From JBBITI01 sp963735055 (GTDB taxonomy: Bacteria; Chloroflexota; Dehalococcoidia; Dehalococcoidales; UBA2162), in the NCBI GenBank assembly GCA_963735055.1, contig CAVTJN010000009.1, forward strand, positions 1 to 64,000: 64,000 nucleotides of DNA. Reading direction: 5' to 3'. The notes beneath the pieces were generated by a model that saw only the letters and a list, made by a program, of their open reading frames with translations, was not told the DNA's origin and did no database searches. The translations under genes were made by a program, and so were the position numbers. This document shows, one piece after another, positions 38,241 through 47,367 of this stretch (position 1 is its first letter; each line of letters opens with the position of its first letter).

Positions 38241-39323
38241 CTACTCCGGATGCTCCTTTCTTTCCACTATCAGTGCTGCCTGTGCATCCGGCAGGTATTG
38301 CGTCGAATAAAGGTATACGTTTCCGTTTGCCGAACGATACCCGTTGATGTCTTCGTTTTCGTCCAGGACCTTCTTGACAAACTCATCCAGCCGTTCCCGA
38401 TCGATATTGAACATGCCGTACTTGAAGAGTTCGATATTGGTGGGGCGGGGATAGATCCTCGATTCTTCCCGGACCATCTCGGCGATAGTGTAGCAGGGGT
38501 CCGCTTCCTCAACTCGAGCCAGGATCTTCGCGTAGTTCTCGGTCATGTGCCGGTTTGAGTAAAAGTAACCCGTCCCGCTCCGTCCCGGCAGCCGTATCAC
38601 GTCCGGGTTGTTCTTCAGGACCGTCTCGAGAACATCTTCAATCTCGCCCGCTTTGAGGTCCGGCGCTATGGTCGCCAGCTTCTCGAATCTGGTCACCTTG
38701 GATGAATATTGAGAGTCCTCGCGGACCAGCGTGAGCGCCTTGCGTCTCAACTCATCGCCCCGGGCCAGTGCTTCCGCCCGGTCCTTCGCCATGAACCGAT
38801 CAGAGTACAGGAAGGCAGCGCCGGAGAAGACGACCACCTGCTTGATATCGGAGCATTCAGCATTCGCGGCAATCTCGGCCAGTCCGGCCTCGATCTCCGG
38901 TGTTCTGAGCGCCGGTCCCACGGTGGCGACTGAGCTCAGCCGGACAGTCCGGTCTGTCTTGGCGCTCTCTCTTACGTGGGCCACCAGATCAGTCTCAAAC
39001 TCTCCAATCAGGGCCAGCCGCTCCGCCTGTTCCTGGGTCAGGTACCTGTTCGAAAACAGGTAGTCCAGCTTGGTGACAGCCCGGACCCGCTTGATGTCCC
39101 AGTACTTCTCCTTGCTGACCATATCGATAACCACGTCTTTGACGATTTCGTCGCTCAGGTCGGGGACCAGCGTCCTGAAAGACGCGGTGCTGGTGGGCCT
39201 TCCCAGGGTCTTCGAGTCCTCCCTCACGGCCTTCGCTATTTTGGACTCAAGATGCTTGTTCGAAACGTTGCCCCCCTTTCCTCCGCCCGTGCCGGTCTCA
39301 CCCGGCATTAGAGTGACTTGCAT
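38241..39323 (-). CDS. Protein of four tandem ~83-residue repeats, unknown function
   Basis: 360 residues, cytoplasmic, no signal or membrane segment. After a glycine-rich head (11-18) come four repeats at about 29-110, 112-193, 195-275 and 279-357. Each starts with VRED/VRES/VRED/VREE (residues 33, 117, 200 and 284) and ends with a Tyr-rich motif: YLFSNRYLTQEQAERLA (88), FLYSDRFMAKDRAEALA (171), YFYSNRHMTENYAKILA (253), YLYSTQYLPDAQAALIV (337). The pattern helix-helix-hairpin-helix could be a winged helix, which is inference. The ATG at 39323 follows GGAGG by 5 nt. It lies 78 nt downstream of the aldehyde oxidoreductase on the same strand, so the two may share a transcript. I do not recognise the family. 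Confidence 0.75.
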   Translation of the reverse strand: MQVTLMPGETGTGGGKGGNVSNKHLESKIAKAVREDSKTLGRPTSTASFRTLVPDLSDEIVKDVVIDMVSKEKYWDIKRVRAVTKLDYLFSNRYLTQEQAERLALIGEFETDLVAHVRESAKTDRTVRLSSVATVGPALRTPEIEAGLAEIAANAECSDIKQVVVFSGAAFLYSDRFMAKDRAEALARGDELRRKALTLVREDSQYSSKVTRFEKLATIAPDLKAGEIEDVLETVLKNNPDVIRLPGRSGTGYFYSNRHMTENYAKILARVEEADPCYTIAEMVREESRIYPRPTNIELFKYGMFNIDRERLDEFVKKVLDENEDINGYRSANGNVYLYSTQYLPDAQAALIVERKEHPE

Positions 39324-39401
39324 AGTCACCTCCGAATCACAGAGTCTGTTGCCCGACCGGGGGCAAGGAATGTCGCCACCCCTCGCCCCCGCTCCGGTGC
39401 C

Positions 39402-41501
39402 CTACAGCAGGTTCATCTTCGCCAGTTCGTCGGCGACGTAGCCCAGTCCCAGCTTCTGGTAGGTGGCCCGGGTCGGCGCGCCGTCTTTGTCCCAACCCAT
39501 AGCCGCATAGTACATGTCCAGCGATTTTTCCATGTCCGCCCGGTCCATTCTCTCGGTACCCGGGGTGAACGGCTTAGCGCCCTTCCAGTCCTTGTGATCG
39601 AAGGCCCAGTCCGGGAATACGTCATGCCCGGCGCGCATGTTCTTGGTACCCATCGACCTGATGGTAGACGCCCGCATCAAATTGAAGATTCTCAGTCCGA
39701 CCTCGTGGAACTGTTCCTCGGTCTTCTGGTCGCCGGTAACCAGGGAAAACTCCTTGGCGTCAAGAGCTGAATCGGCCTTGTACCCTCGTTCCTTCAATGG
39801 CGAGAAGAACGAGGCGCCCGTGCGGTTGCACGTCACCAGGGAGTTGTGCAGTACGCCATCGGCCGACAGGCGCTTGGCGTACCTGATCTTAGCTTCGTTT
39901 ATCGGCAGTGTCTGGCCATCCGGATCGATCGCATCCCCCGAATTCACGAGGCCCACAGCTTCGAATACCTTCCGGTTGATCTCGTCGTTGATCTCGTTGT
40001 TGTGGGTCTGCTCGTGCATAGTTGGATCACGGTTATACATGGACTGCAACAGGAAACCGACCTGCTGGCCCTCGAAGTGGTGCGGTGCGAACCACGTTGT
40101 GGTGTTCCAGGCGACCGCCTTCCCCGCCCCTCTTTCCTGCCACTGCTGTGCCATCGGCGGGAGCTTCCACCGCTTGTTGAGTTCGTAGCTGCCCAGCCCA
40201 AAGGCTGTTCCCAACTCGCCTACGCGATAGGCGAAGCGGTACAGAAGGTCGGCGATGAATTGCGGGTCCCCGTCCTTCCGCGCATCCCATTTGATTGCCT
40301 TGTATTCCGCCTCAGGGAGCATCTGCCTTCAGGATTTCCGGGTGCTGGTCGACGATGTAGCAGAAGTCGCCCGTGGTGTAATGATAGTCATCGCCCAGAC
40401 CGTAGTCGTCCGCTAGTAGCTTCCGAGTGCGGTCGCCTCGTTACCGGGATTCTTGCCGTAGTAGTCCCGGGTGGTACTGATGCCGCCGCACTCATTGCAG
40501 ATGTACGAGGCCTTCCCGTACTGCGTTTCCATCTTGGGAAAGTGCACCGCCTGATTGCAGGGCTGCGGACATCCAAAACAGGAAGCACCGCGCACCATCG
40601 TATACTGCATCTCGGGCGTAGTCCATGGCCACCGGGTACCGGGGCCTCTCAGGGCGATGGAATGGACGTCGTGGGGATCGCACACCCCCGTCTGCACCGG
40701 CGGGTCGGCGCCACCCCAGAACACATCCTTGGCGTTAGTCCAGCTGCCGCCGTAGAACTCGGCCCAGGGCTGCGGGAACTTGGGTGTCATGGAGCCGCTG
40801 TTGCCGCCGATGAGACTACTGTGGTAGGCAATAATGTCCAGCAGTTCCTTTCCGGTGCAGGCCACCTTAACCGAGCCGGTACCAACCACGCCCACGGCTT
40901 TCAGATTCTTCGAGCCCATGATCGAACCGAGCGACCCCGCTCCGGAACGGTCGGTCAGGATCATGGCCGGTCCGAACAGGTTCTCACCGGCTTGCCCGAT
41001 TGCAGCGACGCTCGCGCACTCCGACCCCATCTCTTCCATGATCTGAGCGTTTGTCCGGTAGATGCCGGTTCCCCACAGTGCCCGGGCATCTCTGATCGAA
41101 ACATTGCCGTTGTCGATGCAGATCCAAACCGGGTCCTTCGCCTTTCCTTCCACGATGACCGAATCCCAACCGGCGAATTTCAGGTTGCTGCTCCAGTGTC
41201 CGCTGCCATGCCCCGAGCCCACCCCGAAGAAAGGCGAATCCGGCAGCAGAGAGGTGTAGTTGACACGACCCGCCAGCGGGATCCCGGTGCCGCTAAACGG
41301 TCCGGCTCCCATGATCAGCTTGTTGGCCGGTGAATACGGGTGAGTCCCCGCCGGGACCTCATCCCACATCACCTTCATGCCGAACCCCTCGGCCCCCACA
41401 AAGTCTTTGTATCCCTTGGCTATCGTGTCTTCAGAGCTGATCGCTCCTGTTGTCAGGTTCACTCTGAGTATCTTCCCGGTCCATCCTCCGTATTGTGCCA
41501 T
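39402..41501 (-). CDS. Aldehyde:ferredoxin oxidoreductase (tungsten pterin enzyme), frame broken twice
   Basis: About 699 residues joined. It opens MAQYGGWTGKILRVNLTTG and has AGPFSGTGIPLAGRVNYTS, SVAAIGQAGENLFGPAMILTD and GSKNLKAVGV, all typical of the AOR N-terminal domain. CFGCPQPC supplies three cluster cysteines and TCNRTG probably the fourth. The frame loses one C near 40415 (GSY then LADDYGLGDD) and gains one C near 40324. The family oxidises aldehydes or related compounds with a W- or Mo-bispyranopterin and a 4Fe-4S cluster. It has no signal peptide; GGAGG precedes the ATG. Gene order with a Tat-type 4Fe-4S subunit suggests a two-subunit complex. Confidence 0.88.
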
Positions 41502-41528
41502 ATCTCTAACCTCCTATTCGTGTTCCGT

Positions 41529-42351
41529 TCACTTGGCCACGACGGCGCTGGGATGGCAGTCCACACAGGTTGCTGCCACCGCCGCCGGGACGCCAATGTA
41601 GGCAGGCACCGCCTGCCGGAAAGGCGTATCCTTGGTCCGGTCTCGCCACGGTGCATAGGAGAGGGCCCCCGAAGGACAGATCTTCACGCACTGCGGATCT
41701 CCGCCGCAAAGGTCGCACTTGGTGGCTTTCTTTGCCTCCAGGTCCAGTGAGGTCATCTGCCACGGGCACGCCTTTGTGCAAGTACCACATCCGGTGCATT
41801 TGGCTGCGTCGATCACCCTGGCGCCGGTGGCGGAGTCGACGCCGATGGCGCCCGCCGGGCAGGAAGTCATGCACGGCACCGGGTGCGGGCACTGCAGGCA
41901 GGTCTCCCCGATGAGGCGGAAGTTGCCGAACAAGCCCTGGTCCGCGGTCCATGCCCAGACGGGGGCCATCCGGTCCGAAGTTGAAGTTACGGCTGATCTT
42001 CACTCTCGATATGGCCGGCTGGATCTTGTTGTCGTGGAACGCCGTACAGGCCACCTCGCAGCGCCGGCAACCAACGCACTTGCTGGGCTCCTGCAGCACC
42101 ATCATCTTGGCGTTGGGCACGTATACCGTCGGTTTCGGAGCCGTGGTGGTCGGGGCAGAACTGGTGGTAGATACCGCCAGGGGCGACGTACAACTCACCA
42201 GCGTCGCCGCCAGCACACTGGCACTCCCCACCCCCGCCACTTTCAGGAACTCACGCCGGGTTGCCGGCCTGTTGACCACAGACAACAGCATGTTGCCCGG
42301 TGGTCTCTCACGCAGATCGTCCTTCTCTTCTTCCCGCTTGTCTTGGTCCAT
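41529..42351 (-). CDS. Tat-exported 4Fe-4S electron-transfer subunit, one frame change
   Basis: About 274 residues. The N-terminal region has a twin-arginine signal (ATRREFLKVAG, residues 30-40) followed by a hydrophobic stretch ending LVSC, possibly a lipobox. Four cysteine motifs follow: CVGCRRCEVAC, CLQCPHPVPCMTSCP, CTGCGTCTKACP and CDLCGGDPQCVKICP, the pattern of DmsB/AorB-like four-cluster ferredoxins. The frame changes near 41968. AAAGGAGGAAGC precedes the ATG at 42351. It lies 27 nt ahead of the AOR gene and is likely its redox partner. Confidence 0.85.
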
Positions 42352-42460
42352 GCTTCCTCCTTTGATCAGAAATCCGTTCTCCCCCAGGATGCTCGACTTG
42401 GACTCTGTCTCTTCGAAATCGGTGTTTCAGCAGTGGGTCATTCCAAGTGTGATTCGCCGC

Positions 42461-42658
42461 CTAGGTCGGCTTGCCGCCGGCCGGGTCGGCCGGCCCGGGT
42501 GACACCGCTGCCTTGCCTTCGTCGTGGGTCGCCCGGCGGAACTCCCGCACTGACCGGCCGACGGCGCCTCCGATCTGCGGGAGTTTACCCACCCCAAAGA
42601 TGACAAGGATAATCACCAGGATCAACCCGATCTCCCATGGTCCCAGCTTGAAAGGCAT
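42461..42658 (-). CDS. tatA: Twin-arginine translocase TatA/E
   Basis: 65 residues: one N-terminal membrane helix (IGLILVIILVIFGVGKLPQI), the FGVGKLPQIGGAVG hinge and an amphipathic helix (VREFRRATHDEG). AGGAGG precedes the ATG. It is directly upstream of the Tat-signal protein, supporting dedicated export. TatC is not in this window. Confidence 0.92.
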   Translation of the reverse strand: MPFKLGPWEIGLILVIILVIFGVGKLPQIGGAVGRSVREFRRATHDEGKAAVSPGPADPAGGKPT

Positions 42659-42708
42659 GTCGAACCTCCTGTACCGTTATAGGCTCAAGGCCGGATGGCC
42701 GGCCGCTC

Positions 42709-43584
42709 TCATATCATTACCCCCGTCCCCACCGCCGCCCCCACCGGGCACCCGGAGATACGCTCCGGATGGGAGTACACCGTAAGCTGTTCTCCCCGGA
42801 CGTATCCGGCGATCGCTATTCCCAACTCGTCACCCATGGTGACCGCGCGCCGCGTCGCTGAATTGAGCGACGCCACCACCGGAACCCCCATCCTGCCCGC
42901 TTTCAACAGCATCTCGGAGGAAACCCGGCCGGTGGTCACCAGCAATCGGTCCGCCGTCTCCACGTCGGCGAGCATACACTCCCCCCAGATCTTGTCCAGC
43001 GTGTTGTGGCGTCCAATGTCCGCTGCCTGAAAGAGGACCTCATGGCCATCGCTCAGGGCCGACACGTGCATTCCCGCGGGCCGGCCCGGGCCGCAACCGT
43101 CACCACGGAGGGCCTTCGCCGCCTCCAGGATCTGCTCCGGCGACACCGACCAGGATGATCGGACCGGCGGCACGGTCGTGGCCTGTTCGAATGCCACTCC
43201 GCCACCGCAGCCCGACGTTATGGTGCGCCGCCCGGGAAGGACGAAGGGATTCACCAGACGCACTTCGGCCACCCCATCGGCCAGACAGATCCGCATCGTC
43301 TCGATATCGTCCACGCCGGTGATAATACCCTCGGCGCGCAGAAAACCCAGCACAAGATACTTGAGTTTGACCGGGGTGCACAGAATGCTGACCAGCTCCT
43401 GTCCGTTAATGAATATCGTAAGAGTCTTCTCCGCCGGCAGCACGGCGGCAGACCAACCCCATCGGCCACCTGAGTACCGCGGGTAGTTCTCCGCTTCAGC
43501 AATACTGACTCCCCGGCCGACCGGCGACTCAGCGACCCCAGCCTGTCCCAACTCCCCGAAATGCAGAGGATTGACTTCACCCAC
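42709..43584 (-). CDS. fdhD: Formate dehydrogenase accessory sulfurtransferase FdhD
   Basis: 291 residues with EKTLTIFINGQELVSILCTP, YLVLGFLRAEGII, the TSGCGGG loop, AADIGRHNTLDKIWG and TTGRVSSEMLLKA, all signatures of FdhD, which transfers sulfur to the bis-pterin cofactor. The loop has only one cysteine where Escherichia coli FdhD has CxxC. GTG start at 43584, with GGGAGGTG 9 nt upstream. No formate dehydrogenase is seen; the neighbouring AOR is the only pterin enzyme in the window. Confidence 0.9.
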   Translation of the reverse strand: MGEVNPLHFGELGQAGVAESPVGRGVSIAEAENYPRYSGGRWGWSAAVLPAEKTLTIFINGQELVSILCTPVKLKYLVLGFLRAEGIITGVDDIETMRICLADGVAEVRLVNPFVLPGRRTITSGCGGGVAFEQATTVPPVRSSWSVSPEQILEAAKALRGDGCGPGRPAGMHVSALSDGHEVLFQAADIGRHNTLDKIWGECMLADVETADRLLVTTGRVSSEMLLKAGRMGVPVVASLNSATRRAVTMGDELGIAIAGYVRGEQLTVYSHPERISGCPVGAAVGTGVMI

Positions 43585-43983
43585 CGGCTACACCTCCCGG
43601 GTCCTTCTCCCCACGCTACCAGGTACAATACCCTATGGTATCGGCCGATAACTACCGGTTGCCGCGAGGATTATACCCTGGCGTGAGCGCGTCTAGAATC
43701 CGTATAAACACCTAATTACCGCAGGACAAAGTCGTAATCAGGAAGCGGGCGCATGGCCGATCACCGCGGTACTTCGCGGCGGAGAACAACATGCGGAAGA
43801 AGCGAAGGGGTTGGATGGTGATGAGGGGGCCAGGGAATGACGTGGCGGGCAGGAAATGACGCCGGACTCGGTCTCCCCACCGTCATTACGAGGACCCCAG
43901 GGACGAAGCAATCCGAACGCGTGATATTGCGGGACTAAGTCACCGTCATGGCAGCACCCATCGGTAGAGCAGCGGCACGTCTT
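43585..43983. other. Intergenic region with dispersed repeat
   Basis: 399 nt upstream of fdhD and downstream of the pirin gene. Positions 43880-43960 carry a repeat (CGTCATTACGAGG, GACGAAGCAATCCGAA, CACCGTCATGGC) that recurs in diverged form at 45353-45425. No gene seen. Confidence 0.55.
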
Positions 43984-44847
43984 TTATGGCTGTTTGTGCT
44001 TCAGAAAAGTCCCGTTCTGGTACTCCGCAAAAGCCGTTTCCAGCTCCGCCTGGGTATTCATCACGATGGGACCGTACCAGGCCACCGGTTCCCGGATGGG
44101 CTGCCCCGAGATCAGCAGGAACCGCAGGGACGCATCCCCGGTACTTACCTGGATCTCCTCGCCATCGGTGAATCCCACCACATGTTCGGGACTCAACCAG
44201 GCCCCCGCCCCGCCATCGAACTGCCCCGCACCTTCAATGACATAGGCAAGAACGGTGCGGCCCCGGCCCATCGCCCGGACGAACCGGGACCGCGGCGGGA
44301 CCGTAACGTCCAGGTACTCGGGACTGGTGACAATGTCCTGTACCGGGCCGGTGACATTGTCAACCTGCCCGCTGATGATCTTAATGGAGGCGCCACCGGC
44401 GGTGACAATTCGGGGGATTTCCCGGCTCGCCACCCCGCGATAACGCGGCGTCATCATCTTGTCTGACGCCGGGAGATTTGCCCAGAGCTGAAAGCCCCAC
44501 ATCATCCCCCCCGGCTCACCTTTGGGCATTTCCTCATGGATGATGCCGCTGCCGGCGGTCATCCATTGCACATCACCGGATTGGATCGTGCCCTTGTTCC
44601 CCATGCTGTCACCGTGGTCGATGTGTCCTTTGAGAACGTAAGTGATCGTCTCAATCCCCCGGTGGGGATGCCAAGGGAAACCCCGGAGGTAATCGGCCGG
44701 GTTGTACGAATGAAAATCATCGAGCAGCAGAAACGGGTCGAAAAGGGCGGCCTCGTTGTTCCCAAAGCCCCGCTTCAGGTGGACCCCCGCCCCTTCGATG
44801 GTGGGCTTCGACCGGATTACCCGGTCCACTCTTCTTACCGCAGCCAT
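43984..44847 (-). CDS. Pirin family protein
   Basis: 287 residues, bicupin. HPHRGIETITYVLKGHIDHGDS contains the metal-binding histidines of the N-terminal cupin, and WMTAGSGIIHEEMP the fourth site; GMMWGFQLWANLP follows. Pirins bind iron and may act as quercetinases or regulators. No partner gene is evident. Confidence 0.92.
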   Translation of the reverse strand: MAAVRRVDRVIRSKPTIEGAGVHLKRGFGNNEAALFDPFLLLDDFHSYNPADYLRGFPWHPHRGIETITYVLKGHIDHGDSMGNKGTIQSGDVQWMTAGSGIIHEEMPKGEPGGMMWGFQLWANLPASDKMMTPRYRGVASREIPRIVTAGGASIKIISGQVDNVTGPVQDIVTSPEYLDVTVPPRSRFVRAMGRGRTVLAYVIEGAGQFDGGAGAWLSPEHVVGFTDGEEIQVSTGDASLRFLLISGQPIREPVAWYGPIVMNTQAELETAFAEYQNGTFLKHKQP

Positions 44848-44924
44848 TTCGAACTCCGTCTGCGCACCATAATCTAATTATAGCGTGTGGCCGGCGGAGG
44901 GGACGGGGGGAGGAGGGCGGACTA

Positions 44925-44990
44925 AACACGAAATACTAAATTCGAAATACGAAACAATGAACTCGAAATACCAAATACAAAACACGAGAC
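44925..44990. repeat. AT-rich repeat of CGAAATAC-type units
   Basis: Repeated 11-15-nt units such as CACGAAATACTAAATTCG, CGAAATACGAAAC and CGAAATACCAAATAC, very AT-rich in a GC-rich genome. The reverse complement of the same unit appears at 49690-49745. It lies upstream of the pirin gene. Confidence 0.75.
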
Positions 44991-45009
44991 GTGGCGTGAC
45001 GGGGACTCG

Positions 45010-45285
45010 CTATCGTGATGGCCGGGCCTGACCCCGTGTGGTTGTCCTGCGGTCCAGTTCTTCGAGTGTAATGTATGCCCCGCCTTCTTCCCTGGCCTTC
45101 ATCACCTCGCGAATATCCTCGTCATCCTCGATGATTTCAAGGACCGCCTCACGAATGAGGTTGGCCATCGAAACCCGCCGTTCGAACGCCAGGCGCCGCA
45201 GCGCCTCATGGTGCTCCTCGGTCAGAAAAATAGTCGTTCTCTTGAGATTGGCCTTTTTCTTGGTTTTCGCTTTGGCAGTCGTCAT
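45010..45285 (-). CDS. Ribbon-helix-helix regulator/antitoxin-like protein
   Basis: 91 residues. KRTTIFLTEEHHEALRRLAF (about 16-35) and SMANLIREAVLEIIED form an RHH DNA-binding fold of CopG/MetJ type. The Lys-rich head (KAKTKKKANLK) is typical. GGAGGTGG lies upstream of the ATG at 45285. A 30-bp palindrome sits 25 nt upstream (45310-45339). No toxin gene adjoins it, so it may be an orphan antitoxin or a plain repressor. Confidence 0.78.
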   Translation of the reverse strand: MTTAKAKTKKKANLKRTTIFLTEEHHEALRRLAFERRVSMANLIREAVLEIIEDDEDIREVMKAREEGGAYITLEELDRRTTTRGQARPSR

Positions 45286-45309
45286 CTCCGCCACCTCCAC
45301 GATCAGAGT

Positions 45310-45339
45310 AGCATATAAGCATACGTATGTCTATATGCT
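45310..45339. promoter_or_regulatory. 30-bp palindromic operator
   Basis: AGCATATA and TATATGCT arms enclose the core CATACGTATG (45320-45329), itself a perfect palindrome; only the AG/TC pairs between them break the symmetry. It lies in the promoter region of the RHH gene. Confidence 0.8.
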
Positions 45340-45755
45340 GTCCCACCCCCCAATGTCATTGCGAGAAGCGTGGCGACGAAGCAATCCGAACCGGTGACTT
45401 TGCGCTACCAAAACATCGTCATGGCCGGACTTGATCCCCTGTGGTTGTCCTCCCGTATCCCGGAGACCAGGCCATCCACGCCGATCGGGGGACCTGTCCT
45501 CTTCTCCCCGCCGAGGGAGAAGATTGTGATGAGGGGGTCCCGGTGGATGGGAAGGACCATTCCCCCGACCCCATCTGGATTCCGGATCAAGTCCGGAATG
45601 ACGACGCCCCCGCCCCCGTCATGGCCTGGCTCGACCAGGCCATCCACGCCCCTGGATTCTCTCAAGGACAAGCCTCGAGGACAAGCCTGCTTCCGTGGAT
45701 CAAGGCGTTGACCATCTTCGACGGGAATGACGTAGCCTCGTCACCCTCAATACCG
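45340..45755. other. Intergenic region with dispersed repeats
   Basis: 416 nt between the RHH promoter and the 3' end of the flavodoxin gene. It includes a CATTGCGAGAAGCGTGGCGA repeat near 45358, TCTGGATTCCGGATCAAGTC near 45580, and GGCCATCCACGCC-type repeats. All apparent frames are low-complexity repeat readings. Confidence 0.5.
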
Positions 45756-46253
45756 TCAGAGCGGGGCGGGGATCTGGGCGGCGAAGGCGGCCACTTTCTG
45801 CTGCCACCCCTCCTCCAGCGGCCCCTTCAGGCCGGTCACCAGGACCTTGCCCTGGGCCACCTTGACCAGGCCCTTCTCCTGCAGTATTTCGTTCATGACG
45901 GGGATCACCCGCTGCCACCGGGCCATCTCCTCGTCGGTGGGTATCCGTCCCGTCTTCCGGTCCGGCTTGGGCGCGCCTTCGGTGGTGAGGATGGCGTACC
46001 TGGTACCGGCCGGCAGCCGGGCCTTCTTCAGGAAACGGCGCATGCCCCAGGTCGGCTTGCCCATGCGCCCCGGGGAGCTGAACAGGTACAGGTCGGCCGG
46101 CGGCATCTCCTTCGGCTTGGCATCCCGGATATGATGCACGTTGACGGCGATCCCCCGGGCGGCGGTCTGCTTCTTGAACTCCTCGGCGACCATGGCGCCG
46201 TTGCCGTACTTCGAGGCGTGGAAATATTCGATCTTTTGGCCTTGCAGCGTCAT
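45756..46253 (-). CDS. Flavodoxin-like protein
   Basis: 165 residues starting MTLQGQKIEYFHASKYGNGAMVA, with the FMN-type loop (ASKYGNG), DLYLFSSPGRMGKPTWGMRRF and ILTTEGAP. This is the short flavodoxin fold, as in protoporphyrinogen-oxidase-like or flavodoxin domain proteins. AAGGAG precedes the ATG at 46253. Function not known. Confidence 0.75.
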   Translation of the reverse strand: MTLQGQKIEYFHASKYGNGAMVAEEFKKQTAARGIAVNVHHIRDAKPKEMPPADLYLFSSPGRMGKPTWGMRRFLKKARLPAGTRYAILTTEGAPKPDRKTGRIPTDEEMARWQRVIPVMNEILQEKGLVKVAQGKVLVTGLKGPLEEGWQQKVAAFAAQIPAPL

Positions 46254-46968
46254 AAAGATCTCCTTCGAGTCTTCCGTGGAAGGACGAGAAGTGGTCAAGG
46301 GGTGACCGCCTTCGCGGCGAAGCGCAGAAGTGGTTGTCCTAGTCTTATCGGAGACCAGAGCGGTCTATCCCATCGCTGTCGTTGAGGGTCGCCTTGACCA
46401 CCTCTCCACTTGCGTTGTGTTAGATCCACCACACTCCCTCGACTCTACCGGAGATCTTACGCTTTCCACCGCCGGATTGCGCCGGGCGTCAGGCTAGTCT
46501 ACGGCCTGGCCAAGAGGGGAGGTGACATAAGATTCAGCCCCCGCCTTGACGCGGCGTCACTTAGCTTCATACCCTGGTATGATTGTAGTGTGCCCAGACG
46601 GGAGGGCCGTCCTAAATGGGTAAGAGTGCCAGGGTGGCAATAAGCGCCTTCCCGACATTGTACAGAAATCCACGAGGGGGAGTCGAAAAGTCAACGGGGA
46701 GACCCGGATGGTTCTCCCGGCGGGCCGCGGGCGACTGCTGAATAGGCCCACGAGTCCAGGGCGATCCCAGATATTGGTTCGGGCTTATTCCGACCCCACC
46801 CGATCCGGCGGGAGAAGGCGATACATCGGGCGGGAGCGGCGGTGCTGGTCTGAGGGGAGCCCGGCCTGGGAACCCGTGAGTCCTGGCCTCGTGTCGAGAT
46901 ATGGTGGGCAAGCAGCGTAGTATTGCACGCCGGCGGTGCCATAGTTTACGACCGGTCCAATCTCCTTC
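46254..46968. other. Intergenic region, no intact gene
   Basis: About 715 nt without a convincing conserved frame. At 46508-46530 is GGCCAAGAGGGGAGGTGACA-TAA, nearly identical to 50458-50480. Otherwise nothing recognisable. Confidence 0.4.
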
Positions 46969-47167
46969 TCAGGTGCTGACCTCTTCGATGATCTCCAGCA
47001 AGTCCGTGACTAGGCCGACTCCAGAGGGTGTTCGTGTGGTCAGGTGGACGCCGATGATTGCCCGCGTTGTTCAACATAACCGTAGCCTGATGAGTGCTTC
47101 GAAGTCGCGAAGAGTGACGTCTCGTGTTCCGCCTCACCTTCTCCAGAAGCTTCTCTTTCGCTGACAT
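46969..47167 (-). pseudogene. Decayed HicA-like toxin gene
   Basis: Starting at ATG 47167 the frame reads MSAKEKLLEKVRRNTR; shifting frame once gives DVTLRDFEALIRL, and further readings give YGYVEQRG and the C-terminus GVGLVTDLLEIIEEVST ending at 46969. These pieces in order resemble small HicA-like proteins (KEKLLEKV...FEALI..YG....G), but at least two frame changes and an in-frame stop separate them, and the key histidine region is not intact. No HicB partner lies next to it. Confidence 0.4.
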
Positions 47168-47367
47168 CCACCAGACCTGGGCGACTGTCTGCCTCCTTGG
47201 CTCTCCTCCCGGGTTTCCCGTATGGTACCACAGGCGATACCACTAGTCAAGAAACCAGGCCATTGACCCAGTCATCCAAACACCCCCCCACCATTGCGAA
47301 GGTCGTTCTGCGCGAGCCGACTGACCACCCTCAATGTCGAAAAACAGAAAGCGGTCGACGCTGCCCT

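Noticed and set aside
39846..41333. Long plus-strand open frame opposite the aldehyde oxidoreductase
   Set aside because: It lies antisense to a clearly conserved enzyme, has no ribosome site or known domain, and is expected by chance in high-GC DNA. The same applies to long antisense frames at 6371-7546, 11044-12069, 18552-19559, 41719-42603 and 59375-60745.
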